Positions 15,454 to 25,315 are shown, numbered from the stretch's first letter. The stretch: 40,740 nt of DNA from Lachnospiraceae bacterium (GCA_009911175.1 QXWX01000063.1:1-40740); one strand, 5' to 3'. The notes: generated by a model not told the origin, from the letters alone. Made by a program: numbers and translations.

Positions 15454-16500
15454 CTAATTCTTCAGCTTCGGGTCAAACGCATCCCGAAGTCCGTCACCCA
15501 ACAGGTTGAAACTCAGGATGATCAAACTGATCAAAATTGCAGGAATAAACAACAGGTACGGATACGTATTCATACCGTTGATCGCGTCGCTCGCAAGGCT
15601 TCCGAGGGACGGCAGCGGAACCGCCACACCCATTCCAAGGAAACTCAGGAAACTCTCCGTAAAAATCGAAGAAGGAATCTGCAGCGTCGTGGTTACGATC
15701 AATGTTCCGATACAGTTTGTCAGCAAATGCTTCTTAATGATCTTGCCGTTTCCCACACCCAGTGCCCTGGCTGCCGTTACGTACTCGCTCTCTTTGAGCA
15801 TCAGCACCTGGCTTCTGACCATTCGCGCCATACCAACCCAGTACAGAAGGGCAAATACCACGAAAATACTGATCAGGTTCTCGCCTACAATCCCAACCCA
15901 GCTAAAGCCCGGCACATCCTTGAGACGGCTTAAGGGATCCTTCAATGCAAAGGACAGAAGTACGATCAGCAGAATATCCGGGATCGTATAGATGATATCC
16001 ACGATCCGCATCATCACAAGATCTACCCATCCTCCGAAAAATGCGGCGATTGATCCGTAAGCAGAACCGATGATCAGGATGATACCTGTGGCGATCAGCC
16101 CTACCAGAAGGGATATGCGGCTCCCCATCATCACACGGATGGCATAGTCGCGACCCAGTTTATCGGTTCCGAACACATGGGGAAATACCTTTTCCCCGGC
16201 ATCAATCCTTGCCTGCTCATCCGCCGAATACTCCATGGGGGCCAGATTGTTGCCTCCCTTGATCTGATCCTTATAAGAATAAGGATAAAACGAAGGAACG
16301 ATAAATGAGAAAATCATTACAAGTATTACAACCACGATACTTGTCATTGCTACTTTATTTTTTACAAGGCGGCGTCCGCCGTCCTTCCAGAAGCTCACAC
16401 TCTCCCGCATGATGACCTGGCTTTGCTTCTCTTCTTCTGTTGCAGGCAGGAAATCCTCAGGATTAAGTTTCAGTTGAAAGCTGACCGGATTCTCTTTCAT
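15454..16500 (-). CDS. oppC: Oligopeptide ABC transporter permease OppC
   Basis: 348 residues from ATG 16500 (AGGAG ten bases upstream; the GTG two codons earlier is too close to it). An N-terminal cytoplasmic stretch leads into a first membrane helix (VAMTSIVVVILVMIFSFIV), then an extracytoplasmic loop with FGTDKLGRDYAIRVM, typical of OppC/DppC. The binding-protein-dependent transport domain has the EAA loop (YVTAARALGVGNGKIIKKH). Pairs with OppB in the membrane; 14 bp after the oppB stop. Confidence 0.95.
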   Translation of the reverse strand: MKENPVSFQLKLNPEDFLPATEEEKQSQVIMRESVSFWKDGGRRLVKNKVAMTSIVVVILVMIFSFIVPSFYPYSYKDQIKGGNNLAPMEYSADEQARIDAGEKVFPHVFGTDKLGRDYAIRVMMGSRISLLVGLIATGIILIIGSAYGSIAAFFGGWVDLVMMRIVDIIYTIPDILLIVLLSFALKDPLSRLKDVPGFSWVGIVGENLISIFVVFALLYWVGMARMVRSQVLMLKESEYVTAARALGVGNGKIIKKHLLTNCIGTLIVTTTLQIPSSIFTESFLSFLGMGVAVPLPSLGSLASDAINGMNTYPYLLFIPAILISLIILSFNLLGDGLRDAFDPKLKN

Positions 16501-16514
16501 GATCACTGCACTCC

Positions 16515-17432
16515 TTACTTTAGTTTAATTCTCGGGTCTACAATCTTATATACGATGTCCACAGCCACGTTCATCACGATGATCAGCGTCGCGAGGAAGA
16601 TCGTCGTACCCATAATCAGCGTATAGTCACGTCCGTTGATAGCACGGATGAACTCACCGCCAAGTCCCGGGATCGTAAAGATCTTTTCCACAACAAAGCT
16701 TCCTGTTACCGTATAGGCAAGCATCGGGCCTACATAGGTCACTACAGGAAGGATTGCGTTACGAAGGGCATGCTTAAACAGAGAAACAAATCCCGACACG
16801 CCTTTCGCTTTCGCCGTACGCATATAATCCTGTCCCAGCACGTCCAGCATGGAAGACCGCATCAGTCTCATGATATACGCAGTAGGATAGAAGGACAATG
16901 CCATAACCGGCATGATATAGTGCTTCCACGTTCCGATTCCAAGTGTCGGAAGCACTCCTAATTTAACACCGAAAAAATACAGGAGCACCGTGCAGATTAC
17001 AAAGCTGGGGACCGCAATCCCGCAGGTTGCAACCACACTGATCAGACTGTCCAAAAACTTCCCTCTCTTTAGGGCTGCGATACAGCCAAGGGGGATTCCC
17101 AGCGTCAGGGCTACCAGTACGGAGATACCTCCTACCCTTGCCGACACAGGGAACTTCGTTGAGATAATGTCCATCACGGTACGACCGCGCTGCTTTAAGC
17201 TGTCGCCGAGGTCACCGTGCAGGGCATCGCCGATATACGTTAGATATTGCTGAAATAAAGGCTTGTCCAGGCCGTACTTGGCCTCTAACGCCGCTGTTGC
17301 CTGCGGACTGATCGCCTTCTCCGAAAGGAACGGCCCGCCGGGAACCATATTCATCAGAAAAAATGTAATGGATGCGACTGCCCAGATCGTCACTATGGCA
17401 AGACCGATTCGCTTTGCAATGTACTTTAACAT
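16515..17432 (-). CDS. oppB: Oligopeptide ABC transporter permease OppB
   Basis: 305 residues from ATG 17432 (AGGAG eight bases upstream; a GTG three codons earlier overlaps that box). Starts MLKYIAKRIGLAIVTIW with the usual first helix, then FFLMNMVPGGPF. The EAA loop is YMRTAKAKGVSGFVSLFKHA and the end is VDIVYKIVDPRIKLK, as in OppB/DppB. First gene of oppBCDFA, driven by the promoter at 17566-17594. Confidence 0.95.
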   Translation of the reverse strand: MLKYIAKRIGLAIVTIWAVASITFFLMNMVPGGPFLSEKAISPQATAALEAKYGLDKPLFQQYLTYIGDALHGDLGDSLKQRGRTVMDIISTKFPVSARVGGISVLVALTLGIPLGCIAALKRGKFLDSLISVVATCGIAVPSFVICTVLLYFFGVKLGVLPTLGIGTWKHYIMPVMALSFYPTAYIMRLMRSSMLDVLGQDYMRTAKAKGVSGFVSLFKHALRNAILPVVTYVGPMLAYTVTGSFVVEKIFTIPGLGGEFIRAINGRDYTLIMGTTIFLATLIIVMNVAVDIVYKIVDPRIKLK

Positions 17433-17514
17433 GCTTTCCACTCCTTATCTTAATGCATTCCAGGAAGCCCTCTGCGCGTGATCACGGGAATCCCCGGAAA
17501 TACATCCTATTAAA

Positions 17515-17553
17515 AATAAGGAACACTACTTCATGACAAACACTCAGCGTTCC
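17515..17553 (-). promoter_or_regulatory. Stem-loop with T tract in the opp leader, possible attenuator
   Basis: In the leftward leader of oppB, AGGAAC pairs with GTTCCT about 24 nt later and is followed by TATTTTT. A 6-bp stem is short, so attenuation is only a possibility. Confidence 0.3.
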
Positions 17554-17565
17554 TCACTGCGGATT

Positions 17566-17594
17566 ATAATAGCAAATTAATAATGATTTGTCAA
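17566..17594 (-). promoter_or_regulatory. Promoter of the oppBCDFA operon
   Basis: On the minus strand a perfect -35 TTGACA (17589-17594) and -10 TATTAT (17566-17571) are 17 bp apart. Transcription would begin near 17559, leaving a leader of about 127 nt before oppB. Confidence 0.8.
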
Positions 17595-17768
17595 TCCTTC
17601 ATGACGGTAAAGCAATGAAATAGCGACAAATTTTCCCAAATAAATTCGTTTTTTTCTTGCATATTGCCGTTATTTTTTACAGGCAAGCTTTTTTTATCAA
17701 CTATTTTTCTTTAAAGATGCAATAAAAGGACAGATTCTCTGTTGATGTTTTCCTTCGAAAAATCAATC

Positions 17769-17912
17769 CTATTCCATACGATCGAAAGAGTATTGGTCCC
17801 CGTTCTCTTCTAGCATGTAGAAAAAAGGCGGCCGAATCCTCGTCCACCCTTTCACTTCTACGCCAATGCATTTCCAGAACTCTTGAATCGTCAATCCATC
17901 CAAAATGTACAC
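17769..17912 (-). pseudogene. Short relic open frame, C-terminal fragment of an unknown protein
   Basis: Forty-seven codons (from a GTG at 17912, with no ribosome binding site) read like authentic protein: VYILDGLTIQEFWKCIG, then GWTRIRPPFFYMLEENG, ending at TAG 17769. The same frame is open a little further upstream into the end of the dehydrogenase gene. I cannot name the family. It lies 25 bp behind the last gene of the sugar operon and looks like the surviving tail of a lost gene. Confidence 0.4.
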
Positions 17913-17937
17913 AGACGTGTCATTGCTGTCTGCTTGC

Positions 17938-18987
17938 TTAGCCGTGAATTTTTATTACCGCCTTTACAATATCAGCTTTATTATTCAACGAAACTTCCAT
18001 GGCTTTATCCGCTTCATCCAGAGAAAATTCATCCGTGACAATCCCTTTCAGATTCACTTTTCCCTCAGCAACTGCCTGGATTGCCATAGGATAAATATGT
18101 CGGTAGCGGAATACCGTTTTCAAATCCAGCTCTTTATCCAGAGCAAGGCTCATAGGAATGGTGACTTCTCCCGTCTGGCTGTATCCTACGAATACGACCG
18201 TAGACCCTTTTCGCGCAATCTGAACCGCCTGTCTTGATGTAATCTCTGAGCCTGCCGTCTCAATGACCAGATCCGTCCCCCTTCCTCCCGTCAAAGCACA
18301 GATTTTTTCCACGACATCTTCCTTCATACCATTGATCACTCCTGCAGCTCCCAGCTCCAAAGCTTTGTCCAGACGCTTCTCCATAATATCTACTACATAA
18401 ACCTCGGATACCCCTCTTGACCTCAGCGCCATCATAGAAACCAGACCAATACATCCTGCCCCCATGACAACTGCCTTTTGCCCAAGATGAGCATCTCCCT
18501 GAACTGCCGCATGAAATCCAACCGCCAAAGGTTCGATCAACGCACCTTCCAACGTACTTACATTGTCCGGCAGCTTAAAACAAAGGTTTGCTTCATGAGC
18601 AACATATTCCTGAAATACTCCGTCTACCGGAGGCGTCGCAAAAAAGATCACATCTTTGCACAGATTATATTTTCCCTGTTTGCAGAATTCACATTGTCCG
18701 CAGGTTTTACCCGGTTCCAATGCAACCCGGTCGCCCACCTTCAGATGACTTACCGTACGGCCAACTTCCACAACAACTCCTCCCGGCTCGTGTCCCAGCA
18801 CAAAAGGAGGCTTTACCACATAATTTCCGATTGCTCCTGTTTCATAATAATGCAGATCCGATCCACAGATTCCCACATAATCCAATTTTACAAGAACCTC
18901 ATCGTCTTTTGGCTGCGGTATCGGTCGATTTTCAAACTCTATTTTTTTCAGTCCTGTCATGACAGCAACTTTCATCATACCTATCAT
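17938..18987 (-). CDS. Sorbitol/xylitol-dehydrogenase-like zinc alcohol dehydrogenase
   Basis: 349 residues from ATG 18987, with GAAGAAGG about nine bases upstream. Medium-chain dehydrogenase: catalytic zinc site CGSDLHYYETG (Cys and nearby residues at about 41-50) with GHEPGG at about 69-74; structural zinc cysteines CGQCEFCKQGKYNLC. The Rossmann motif is VMGAGCIGLVS near 175. The HYYETGAIGNYVVK segment is typical of the sorbitol/xylitol/L-iditol 2-dehydrogenase branch, which oxidises polyols to ketoses with NAD. It is the last gene of the operon, 30 bp after the GH42-like gene, and supplies a polyol-to-ketose step, perhaps xylitol or sorbitol. Confidence 0.9.
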   Translation of the reverse strand: MIGMMKVAVMTGLKKIEFENRPIPQPKDDEVLVKLDYVGICGSDLHYYETGAIGNYVVKPPFVLGHEPGGVVVEVGRTVSHLKVGDRVALEPGKTCGQCEFCKQGKYNLCKDVIFFATPPVDGVFQEYVAHEANLCFKLPDNVSTLEGALIEPLAVGFHAAVQGDAHLGQKAVVMGAGCIGLVSMMALRSRGVSEVYVVDIMEKRLDKALELGAAGVINGMKEDVVEKICALTGGRGTDLVIETAGSEITSRQAVQIARKGSTVVFVGYSQTGEVTIPMSLALDKELDLKTVFRYRHIYPMAIQAVAEGKVNLKGIVTDEFSLDEADKAMEVSLNNKADIVKAVIKIHG

Positions 18988-19016
18988 ATCACTTGCCTTC
19001 TTCCCATTGAATTTTC

Positions 19017-21215
19017 TTATTTTCTCCTGTTTAACATATAGATTTTCACTTCCTCTGCTTCCAGAGCTGTCCGGACAACCACTCTATCTCCCGTCAAAGC
19101 GTCCGGTTCATCCACAGTGATATCTCTAATCTCCGTATATTCCAAACATGAGAAAGACAATTCGATATCTACGTCTTTACTTTCATGGTTGATCACAAAT
19201 ATAAAAGCTTCCTGCTTCCCGCAAAGCATACGGACTTCCACCAGTTCTTCGCCTGGACATGCTATCTGTGCTGTCGGACGATATCCAACCTCTTCCAGTA
19301 ATTTACAAAAAAATTGATTTGTATGCGCCGAGTAATTCCACATGGCATTGGCAAAAAACAAGGTACCTGTATATGCTGTTTTTCCATTTCCATATCTGTG
19401 GGACACGGCTGCCGGCATTCCATTTTCAAAGTATGCCAATACCTTTGCATCCGGTTTTACTACCATATGTTCGGCTATCACCTTCGCAGTATTTTCATAT
19501 ACGCAGTCTTCATCAACCAAATTTTCCTCGTTGATCACTCGATAGTCACTTTTTACATCCAGGCCAAATACCCGATCCAGCCCTCCCGCAGGACATATTT
19601 CAGCCCCCCATGCCTCATCTGTAAAATAGCCCAGCATTCCATCGCTGATTACTCTGCCTCCGGCCTTCACATAGTTCTCAATCGCAGCCCCCAATTCAGA
19701 AGTGACACTCACCCCGTAAGGTATGATCAAAAGCTTATAGTGTTCCAATTCACCATTCTGAACCCTCTCTTTATTGATAAAATCCGGCTGTATGAGTTTT
19801 TTCATACACAGCTTATAAGCCCCCATCAGTGCAAGTGAGTCCTTATAAAACCGATTCTGCTTCCGAATCAGACAGCTGCCCGATGTCCCAAGCGAAACCA
19901 GACCTTCTATAAAAATACTGTCCAGATTGTATAAAATAGCAACCTCACTCTCCGGAGCCATGGCCCACGTTATCTTCTCTTTATATTTACCAAACAGATC
20001 CGTAAATTCTTTTAGAGCATCACACCGTTCTGTCCAGTCTCCATTTCTCTCGGTAAAACCAAGTGAAATCGTTTCTACTGTAGACAGCTCCGGACGCCAG
20101 CCCCAAAATAAAATTCCTTTTGCTCCTCTGGCAATCTGTCCCCAGGTCTGTCGTTTGATTGTCTTTCCGGATATCGGCAGCGAAAAACAAAAGCTGTCTT
20201 CCGTACGCTCCCCGACAAATACATACATTGGGCCGGCTCCCGTACCGGTTTCCCCGATCCAGTAAGGGCCATTATGATTCACGCTTCTCAGCAGATCACA
20301 TACAAATGCCGTGATCTCCGGATTCACAGCATCATACATGGAACTTCCGATCATGTCCGTAGTGTCTGCCAACTGATAATGGTCATTGGACGTAACGACC
20401 GGATGTCCGGTTTCATAAATAGCCGTATGCACCACCGTACAGCGGTTCTCGTCAAAGCTCTTGATCGTATCGCTTAAAAATCTCATAGCATCTGCCTGGG
20501 CCTCAGAGCGAAAATATTTCCAGTCCAGCCAGTCCGTATACATCCCAACGGATTTTGGCGGCTGCACCTGGTCCCAGTTCTGGTACTGACGCGTCCACAC
20601 CTGATTCAATTTGTCCAGATTTCCATACTTTTCCTTCAGCCATTGCCGGAACTTTTCTTTTGAATGTCTGCAGTAGCAGTAAACCAGCTCCTTCCAATCA
20701 TTTTGATAATATTGCTGCGAGGGTTCTTCTGTGGGTTCATGAAAAATATCAAATGCAATCACATCCTCGTTTCCTTTATAATGCTCCGTAAATGCCTTCA
20801 GGAAATTCCGGATCGTTTCTCTGTGAGGCTCACTGTCCAGACACAGGCCGGGCCAGCCTCCGGTGGACGCATCCGCCTGCTGATGCGGTGTCCAGACAGT
20901 CCCTCCTGCCGAAACATATCTGCTGTCCGGGTGCTTTTCAAAAACCCATTCCGGCGTACAGACAAGATATAAGGTAAAAATCACTTTCAGGCCATGCCTC
21001 ACGGCAGCCTCTACAATACGGTCATAATATAGAAAATCAAATCTGTTTTCATCTGGTTCGATCGTTCCCCATGTAGCATGAACCCTGACCGTGTCCATAC
21101 CACAGGCTTTCATATTAGAAAAATCTTTTTCCCAATGTCTGTCCGTTCTGTCCCTGTAAGCAGAATATTTTGTCCCGATCGGAAAAATCCCCTGCAGCTT
21201 TGTTGTTTTATCCAT
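19017..21215 (-). CDS. GH42/GH164-like glycoside hydrolase
   Basis: 732 residues from ATG 21215 (GGAGGAG upstream), without signal peptide, so cytoplasmic. An N-terminal TIM barrel opens with GTKYSAYRDR and MDTVRVHATWGTIEPDENRFDF, as in GH42-type enzymes. The likely acid/base is Glu160 in FDIFHEPTEEP and the nucleophile Glu322 in PYWIGETGTGAGP. A trimerisation-type flavodoxin-like domain follows at about 400-620 (LLIIPYGVSVTSELG, GGRVISDGMLGYF), then a small beta domain. Classic GH42 has NEYG at the acid/base, whereas this one has HEP, so it is divergent; the founding GH164 beta-mannosidase also has a GH42-like fold and would fit the two GH2 mannosidase-like neighbours. Substrate (beta-galactoside or beta-mannoside) is undecided. 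Confidence 0.75.
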   Translation of the reverse strand: MDKTTKLQGIFPIGTKYSAYRDRTDRHWEKDFSNMKACGMDTVRVHATWGTIEPDENRFDFLYYDRIVEAAVRHGLKVIFTLYLVCTPEWVFEKHPDSRYVSAGGTVWTPHQQADASTGGWPGLCLDSEPHRETIRNFLKAFTEHYKGNEDVIAFDIFHEPTEEPSQQYYQNDWKELVYCYCRHSKEKFRQWLKEKYGNLDKLNQVWTRQYQNWDQVQPPKSVGMYTDWLDWKYFRSEAQADAMRFLSDTIKSFDENRCTVVHTAIYETGHPVVTSNDHYQLADTTDMIGSSMYDAVNPEITAFVCDLLRSVNHNGPYWIGETGTGAGPMYVFVGERTEDSFCFSLPISGKTIKRQTWGQIARGAKGILFWGWRPELSTVETISLGFTERNGDWTERCDALKEFTDLFGKYKEKITWAMAPESEVAILYNLDSIFIEGLVSLGTSGSCLIRKQNRFYKDSLALMGAYKLCMKKLIQPDFINKERVQNGELEHYKLLIIPYGVSVTSELGAAIENYVKAGGRVISDGMLGYFTDEAWGAEICPAGGLDRVFGLDVKSDYRVINEENLVDEDCVYENTAKVIAEHMVVKPDAKVLAYFENGMPAAVSHRYGNGKTAYTGTLFFANAMWNYSAHTNQFFCKLLEEVGYRPTAQIACPGEELVEVRMLCGKQEAFIFVINHESKDVDIELSFSCLEYTEIRDITVDEPDALTGDRVVVRTALEAEEVKIYMLNRRK

Positions 21216-21227
21216 CTGTCTCCTCCA

Positions 21228-23744
21228 TCATAAAACCTGTCTTACTTCCAGTTTCTTTCCGTCCGGATTCTTTACATAGATCTTTTTCGTTTCGCCCGGC
21301 AGGATATCAAAATAATTATCGGAACACTCCATACCGCCATCAACATATACACCATGCGCAAAGCCGGAACAGGTTAACTGAACACAGGTCTGATCCTGGA
21401 TATGTTCCTCAGAAATCATTTCCACTTTACTGTTCGGCAATCGGAGCTTTTTCATATCCTCAGACTGCAGATATGCACTTTCCACGTTGTCATGACCCGC
21501 CAGAAACATGATCGTGCCTGCTTTATAATCCTCCTTTGCAAGCCGCTCTTTTTTGCAGCACAGCCTTGTTGCCGGAGGGATCGTCACATGCAGCGGTTTT
21601 GTTTTCCTGCTGGTTCCGTCAAAGGATACATACCCCCATTCTCCTTCCACAGAAACTTCTGCCGGAGTGTCATTGCATCCCACTAAAACCACATTGCCTT
21701 CTTCGGCCCGTATGATAAATCTCACATGGGCCAGAGCTCTTTTCACAAAATAGTAAGAGATCTTTTTTCTCAGATAGTAGTCAATGATCGTCCAGCCATT
21801 CTCCCCCCACGTATCATTATACATCCAGAACAGAGCCCCATAGCATTTCTGCTTAAAACGCATGGCCTCCAGAGAATATCCCAAAATATGACCCTGTACC
21901 ATCCCACCGTAAAGGAGATAATCTTCCATGGACAGGTCGTCCGTATGATCCAGATAATGCTTCTCGATTCCTGCCAGAACCGTATTTTTCTCGAAAACAT
22001 TACAATGCATCTCCCAGACTTTTCCGGTTCTCTCAATCACATTTCCGTCCATATATTCCTGAACCGTTTCAAAACAGCAGGGGCCGATGCAGCCATATTC
22101 ACTGACAAACTTCGATTCCACCTGATCATAAAGCTTTGGCTCGATCCGTTCTTCCATTCTCTGGCTCATATAGCCATTGTGCCAGCGATGGACATCTCCC
22201 ATAGTGTCGTCATTCGGAAGTCTGCCTCCATAGGGCGAGCTGTTCCAATACGGGATTTCCGGACAATTGTGATATACCGCTTCTTTTGCCATATAATTCG
22301 TGATATACAGCCCCAATGCCTTTTCATGTCTGAACTCTACCTGCCATTTCGGATTGTCATATTGGTTAAAAAGCCAGTGATTCTCGTTGCTTCCGCAAAA
22401 CAGCCCCATACATGCATAGCTTCCAAGCCTTTTTGTCTGGTAGTCCAATTCTTTCCTCACTAGCTCCTGAAACGCTTCCTGATGGTCCGGATATGCAGAA
22501 CAGGCAAACATGAAGTCCTGCCACACCAGGATTCCCTTCTCTGCACAAGATTCATAGAACATATCGCTTTCATACAGTCCCCCTCCCCAGATACGCAGCA
22601 TATTAAAATTCGCGTCTACTGCTTCCTGCAGAAGATATTCAACTTTTTCATCCGTCACTCTTGCATAAACAGAATCATTTGGAATCCAGTCTCCGCCTTT
22701 ACAGAATATAGGAACCCCATTCACAACAATCTGAAACTTTCTGTTTTTTTCATCCAGGCGATCTGTATCAAGCTCCACTTTTCGAATCCCAAAAGCCCGG
22801 ATCCGGTATTCGTCTTTCACACCATCACACTCTACGGAGCATATCACCTGATACAAAGGCTGTCTTCCATAGCCATTCGGCCACCAAAGCTCCGGTTTTA
22901 TAATTTCCAGGTTCAAATCGAAATAATTATCCCCTGAGGTCAGCAGGCAGTCCCTGCTTTCTACTGCCACCTGTTTTTCGTCTCTGTAAACAGAAATGCT
23001 CAAATGACATTCCCTGGTCGACAGCATATCCGGATTTTCTATACAGACAGAAGCCGAAACCACTGCCTGATCATCCCGGATGTCTGCAGTATATGCGTGT
23101 ACATGCCGGATCACAGCTTTGTTGATACAGCGTATATATACGTTCCCCGTGATCCCGCATGTAACAGCTCTTGGTCCCCAGTCCCAGCCAACCGTATACT
23201 GCGGCCTTCTCACAAATGCTCTGCGGTAATCACTTCTGTCTTTTCCGCCGTTATCCTGCTCTCGGCATACTGCCCAGTTGATCTCTGACAACTGCTGATC
23301 ATTTACGTGCTCCAATCCGGTTGTCACCCGTACAACAATCTCATTGCTTCCCGGGCGGATATAGTCCTTGATATCCCTTATAAATGGATAGTGTACACTT
23401 TTGTGGAAGCCAAGCAGATGTCCATTTATGAAAACTGCCGCATCCGTGTCCAGACGCTCCAGTACCAGTTCCATCATTTCACCTTCCAGATCTGCTTCCC
23501 TGCATTCAAATCTTTTCAGAAACCACCAGGACTTTTTTTCAATCCATTCGGATTCCAAACAATAATCCGCTTTTACCGGATCCCGGATCACCCCATATTC
23601 CATCAGAGGCATATGCACATCTGCCGGAAGACTGCATTTCATCCATTCACTATCCTTTTTCCGCACCTCATCCACATAAGAGATATCCCAGAAAAGAGGC
23701 GCACTGCAAAGATTCCAATTCCCATTCAAATTTATCTGCTTCAT
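21228..23744 (-). CDS. GH2 beta-mannosidase-like glycoside hydrolase (1)
   Basis: 838 residues from ATG 23744, no signal peptide. GH2 layout: sugar-binding jelly roll (about 1-200, NGNWNLCSAPLFWD, FINGHLLGFHKSVHYPF), an Ig-like domain ending in ELWWPNGYGRQPLY, and a TIM barrel starting near FCKGGDWIPNDSVY. The acid/base is Glu454 in FCGSNENHW and the nucleophile Glu549 in SKFVSEYG. The WWPNGYG, GGDWIPND and RIWGGGLYE motifs point to the beta-mannosidase branch rather than beta-galactosidase. It probably removes terminal beta-mannose, or a related sugar, from imported oligosaccharides or glycosides. 12 bp before the GH42-like gene and 42 bp after the FGGY kinase; only distantly similar to the other GH2 at 32307-34874. 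Confidence 0.85.
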   Translation of the reverse strand: MKQINLNGNWNLCSAPLFWDISYVDEVRKKDSEWMKCSLPADVHMPLMEYGVIRDPVKADYCLESEWIEKKSWWFLKRFECREADLEGEMMELVLERLDTDAAVFINGHLLGFHKSVHYPFIRDIKDYIRPGSNEIVVRVTTGLEHVNDQQLSEINWAVCREQDNGGKDRSDYRRAFVRRPQYTVGWDWGPRAVTCGITGNVYIRCINKAVIRHVHAYTADIRDDQAVVSASVCIENPDMLSTRECHLSISVYRDEKQVAVESRDCLLTSGDNYFDLNLEIIKPELWWPNGYGRQPLYQVICSVECDGVKDEYRIRAFGIRKVELDTDRLDEKNRKFQIVVNGVPIFCKGGDWIPNDSVYARVTDEKVEYLLQEAVDANFNMLRIWGGGLYESDMFYESCAEKGILVWQDFMFACSAYPDHQEAFQELVRKELDYQTKRLGSYACMGLFCGSNENHWLFNQYDNPKWQVEFRHEKALGLYITNYMAKEAVYHNCPEIPYWNSSPYGGRLPNDDTMGDVHRWHNGYMSQRMEERIEPKLYDQVESKFVSEYGCIGPCCFETVQEYMDGNVIERTGKVWEMHCNVFEKNTVLAGIEKHYLDHTDDLSMEDYLLYGGMVQGHILGYSLEAMRFKQKCYGALFWMYNDTWGENGWTIIDYYLRKKISYYFVKRALAHVRFIIRAEEGNVVLVGCNDTPAEVSVEGEWGYVSFDGTSRKTKPLHVTIPPATRLCCKKERLAKEDYKAGTIMFLAGHDNVESAYLQSEDMKKLRLPNSKVEMISEEHIQDQTCVQLTCSGFAHGVYVDGGMECSDNYFDILPGETKKIYVKNPDGKKLEVRQVL

Positions 23745-23786
23745 ATATAGAAACTCCCTCTTTTACAAAACCATATTGAACACCTG

Positions 23787-25310
23787 TCATGCCGAAAGTT
23801 TTTTGCAGAATCCTCCCATAATTTCCGTATACTCCCGGTATATCTGCTTTTGTTTCACATAGGCCTCATCCATTGGATGCACCGCTTCAAAATCCATGCG
23901 CTTTTTCACAAACTGTTTTGCAGTTTGCTTCATATCCCGGAAGATCCCTACGGCATGTCCCGCCAAAATTGACGCGCCCCACATGGATACATCGTTTCTG
24001 TCCAGTATTGTATGAGTGACACCTGTGATATCCGCACAGATCTGAGGCCACAATGTCGATTTCGCTCCTCCTCCTGTCATTTTCATACGATTCCACGTAT
24101 ATTCCGGGTATAAATCCCTGACCCGTTCTAATGCCAGGGAAAAATCAAACGAAAAGCTCTCCAGAAGCGCGCGGTAGAAATGTCCCGCGTGATGGCTCCA
24201 GTCAAATCCCATAAAAATTCCTTTCAGGTTTCCATCCAAAGGCATGGAACTTCCTCCCAACAGTCCGACTGCCATCATGCCGCCACATCCCGGTACAACA
24301 TCCGCCGCCATCCGATCCGCCCTGATAAAAGCATCTTTCAGCGTTTCCTCCGGTGACTTAATAAATGTATTTACCGCCCAGTCCAGGGTAATTCCGGAGC
24401 CTGCGGCAAAATGCGTCGCATAATATAATCCCGGAATAGCAGCAGCCAGAACATCCAGTCTCCGTTCTTTCATATCCGGACGGTATTCCTCCACGCAACA
24501 ACTAATCTCCCCATAGGAGGATGCTTCAAATATGGCATCTCCCGGTTCTACCACAGCAGCCCCAAGGCAGCCTGCCACCTTATCTCCTGCCCCTGCCACC
24601 AGGGGAATCCCAGACTTTAATCCTATCTGCTTTGCATATTCCTCTGATAAACTGCCGCAGATACAGTCTGACTGAACCATTCGCGGAAGATTCTTTCGTT
24701 CCAGCCCAATTGAATCGCAGATTTCTTCTGACCAGATACCTTTATGCATATCTGCAAGGCCTGTCCAAGATGCATATGAAATATCCATGACAGCCTGATC
24801 TATATCCAATTTTCCCAGTCTTCCAATCACATAGCCGCTGATCATCAGATATTTCTCAATCTTTCTTGACTCCTCCGGAAATTCTTCTTTAAACCAGACA
24901 TACTTCGGCGCCATCTGAGGGAAATTTGTTCCGCCTGTTTTCAAAAATTCGTCTTTATGCAGTTCCATCTGTTTCCTGGCATAAGGCATATATCTCGAAT
25001 CCAGAGAGCAGGACCATGTCGTAATATCATTCCAATTTTTATCTATTCCCATAAATCCCGACATCTGCCCTGTAAAGGCAATTGCCTCAACCGACCACTC
25101 CGAATTTTCTATCTGTCTGCATACCTGCTTCATGCAAGCAAGAACCGATGCAAACAGATCTTCACCTTTCTGAATAAAGATTCCCGGCCCCGGCCTTTCA
25201 TCCTTAACCGATTCCATCGCTTCTGCAGCACAACGGCCCAAGGTATCATACAAACCACATTTGATAAAGCTCGTTCCCAAATCCACTGCCATCAATAATG
25301 CTTTTTCCAA
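23787..25310 (-). CDS. FGGY-family carbohydrate kinase (xylulokinase-like)
   Basis: About 507 residues. The start is taken as TTG 25310 (AGAGG eight bases upstream); a GTG at 25319 overlapping the deoC stop is the alternative. ATP/sugar-fold motifs: LLMAVDLGTSFIKCGLYD at the start, AIAFTGQMSGFMGID, GAGDKVAGCLGAAVV and GGGAKSTLWPQICADITG near the C-terminus, the last being the FGGY signature region. Xylulokinase, ribulokinase, glycerol kinase and many unassigned sugar kinases share this fold. With a lyxose isomerase and polyol dehydrogenases in the same operon, D-xylulose or another ketose is the best guess. Couples to deoC by overlap. Confidence 0.85.
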   Translation of the reverse strand: MEKALLMAVDLGTSFIKCGLYDTLGRCAAEAMESVKDERPGPGIFIQKGEDLFASVLACMKQVCRQIENSEWSVEAIAFTGQMSGFMGIDKNWNDITTWSCSLDSRYMPYARKQMELHKDEFLKTGGTNFPQMAPKYVWFKEEFPEESRKIEKYLMISGYVIGRLGKLDIDQAVMDISYASWTGLADMHKGIWSEEICDSIGLERKNLPRMVQSDCICGSLSEEYAKQIGLKSGIPLVAGAGDKVAGCLGAAVVEPGDAIFEASSYGEISCCVEEYRPDMKERRLDVLAAAIPGLYYATHFAAGSGITLDWAVNTFIKSPEETLKDAFIRADRMAADVVPGCGGMMAVGLLGGSSMPLDGNLKGIFMGFDWSHHAGHFYRALLESFSFDFSLALERVRDLYPEYTWNRMKMTGGGAKSTLWPQICADITGVTHTILDRNDVSMWGASILAGHAVGIFRDMKQTAKQFVKKRMDFEAVHPMDEAYVKQKQIYREYTEIMGGFCKKLSA

Positions 25311-25315
25311 TCCGC

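Larger units (their letters stand above)
17433..17937. other. Gap between oppB and the sorbitol-dehydrogenase-like gene
   Basis: About 500 AT-rich bases. Holds the opp leader and promoter (to 17594) and a relic open frame (17769-17912) behind the sugar operon. Between 17600 and 17760 there are only A/T runs. No strong terminator for the sugar operon was found here. Confidence 0.5.
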
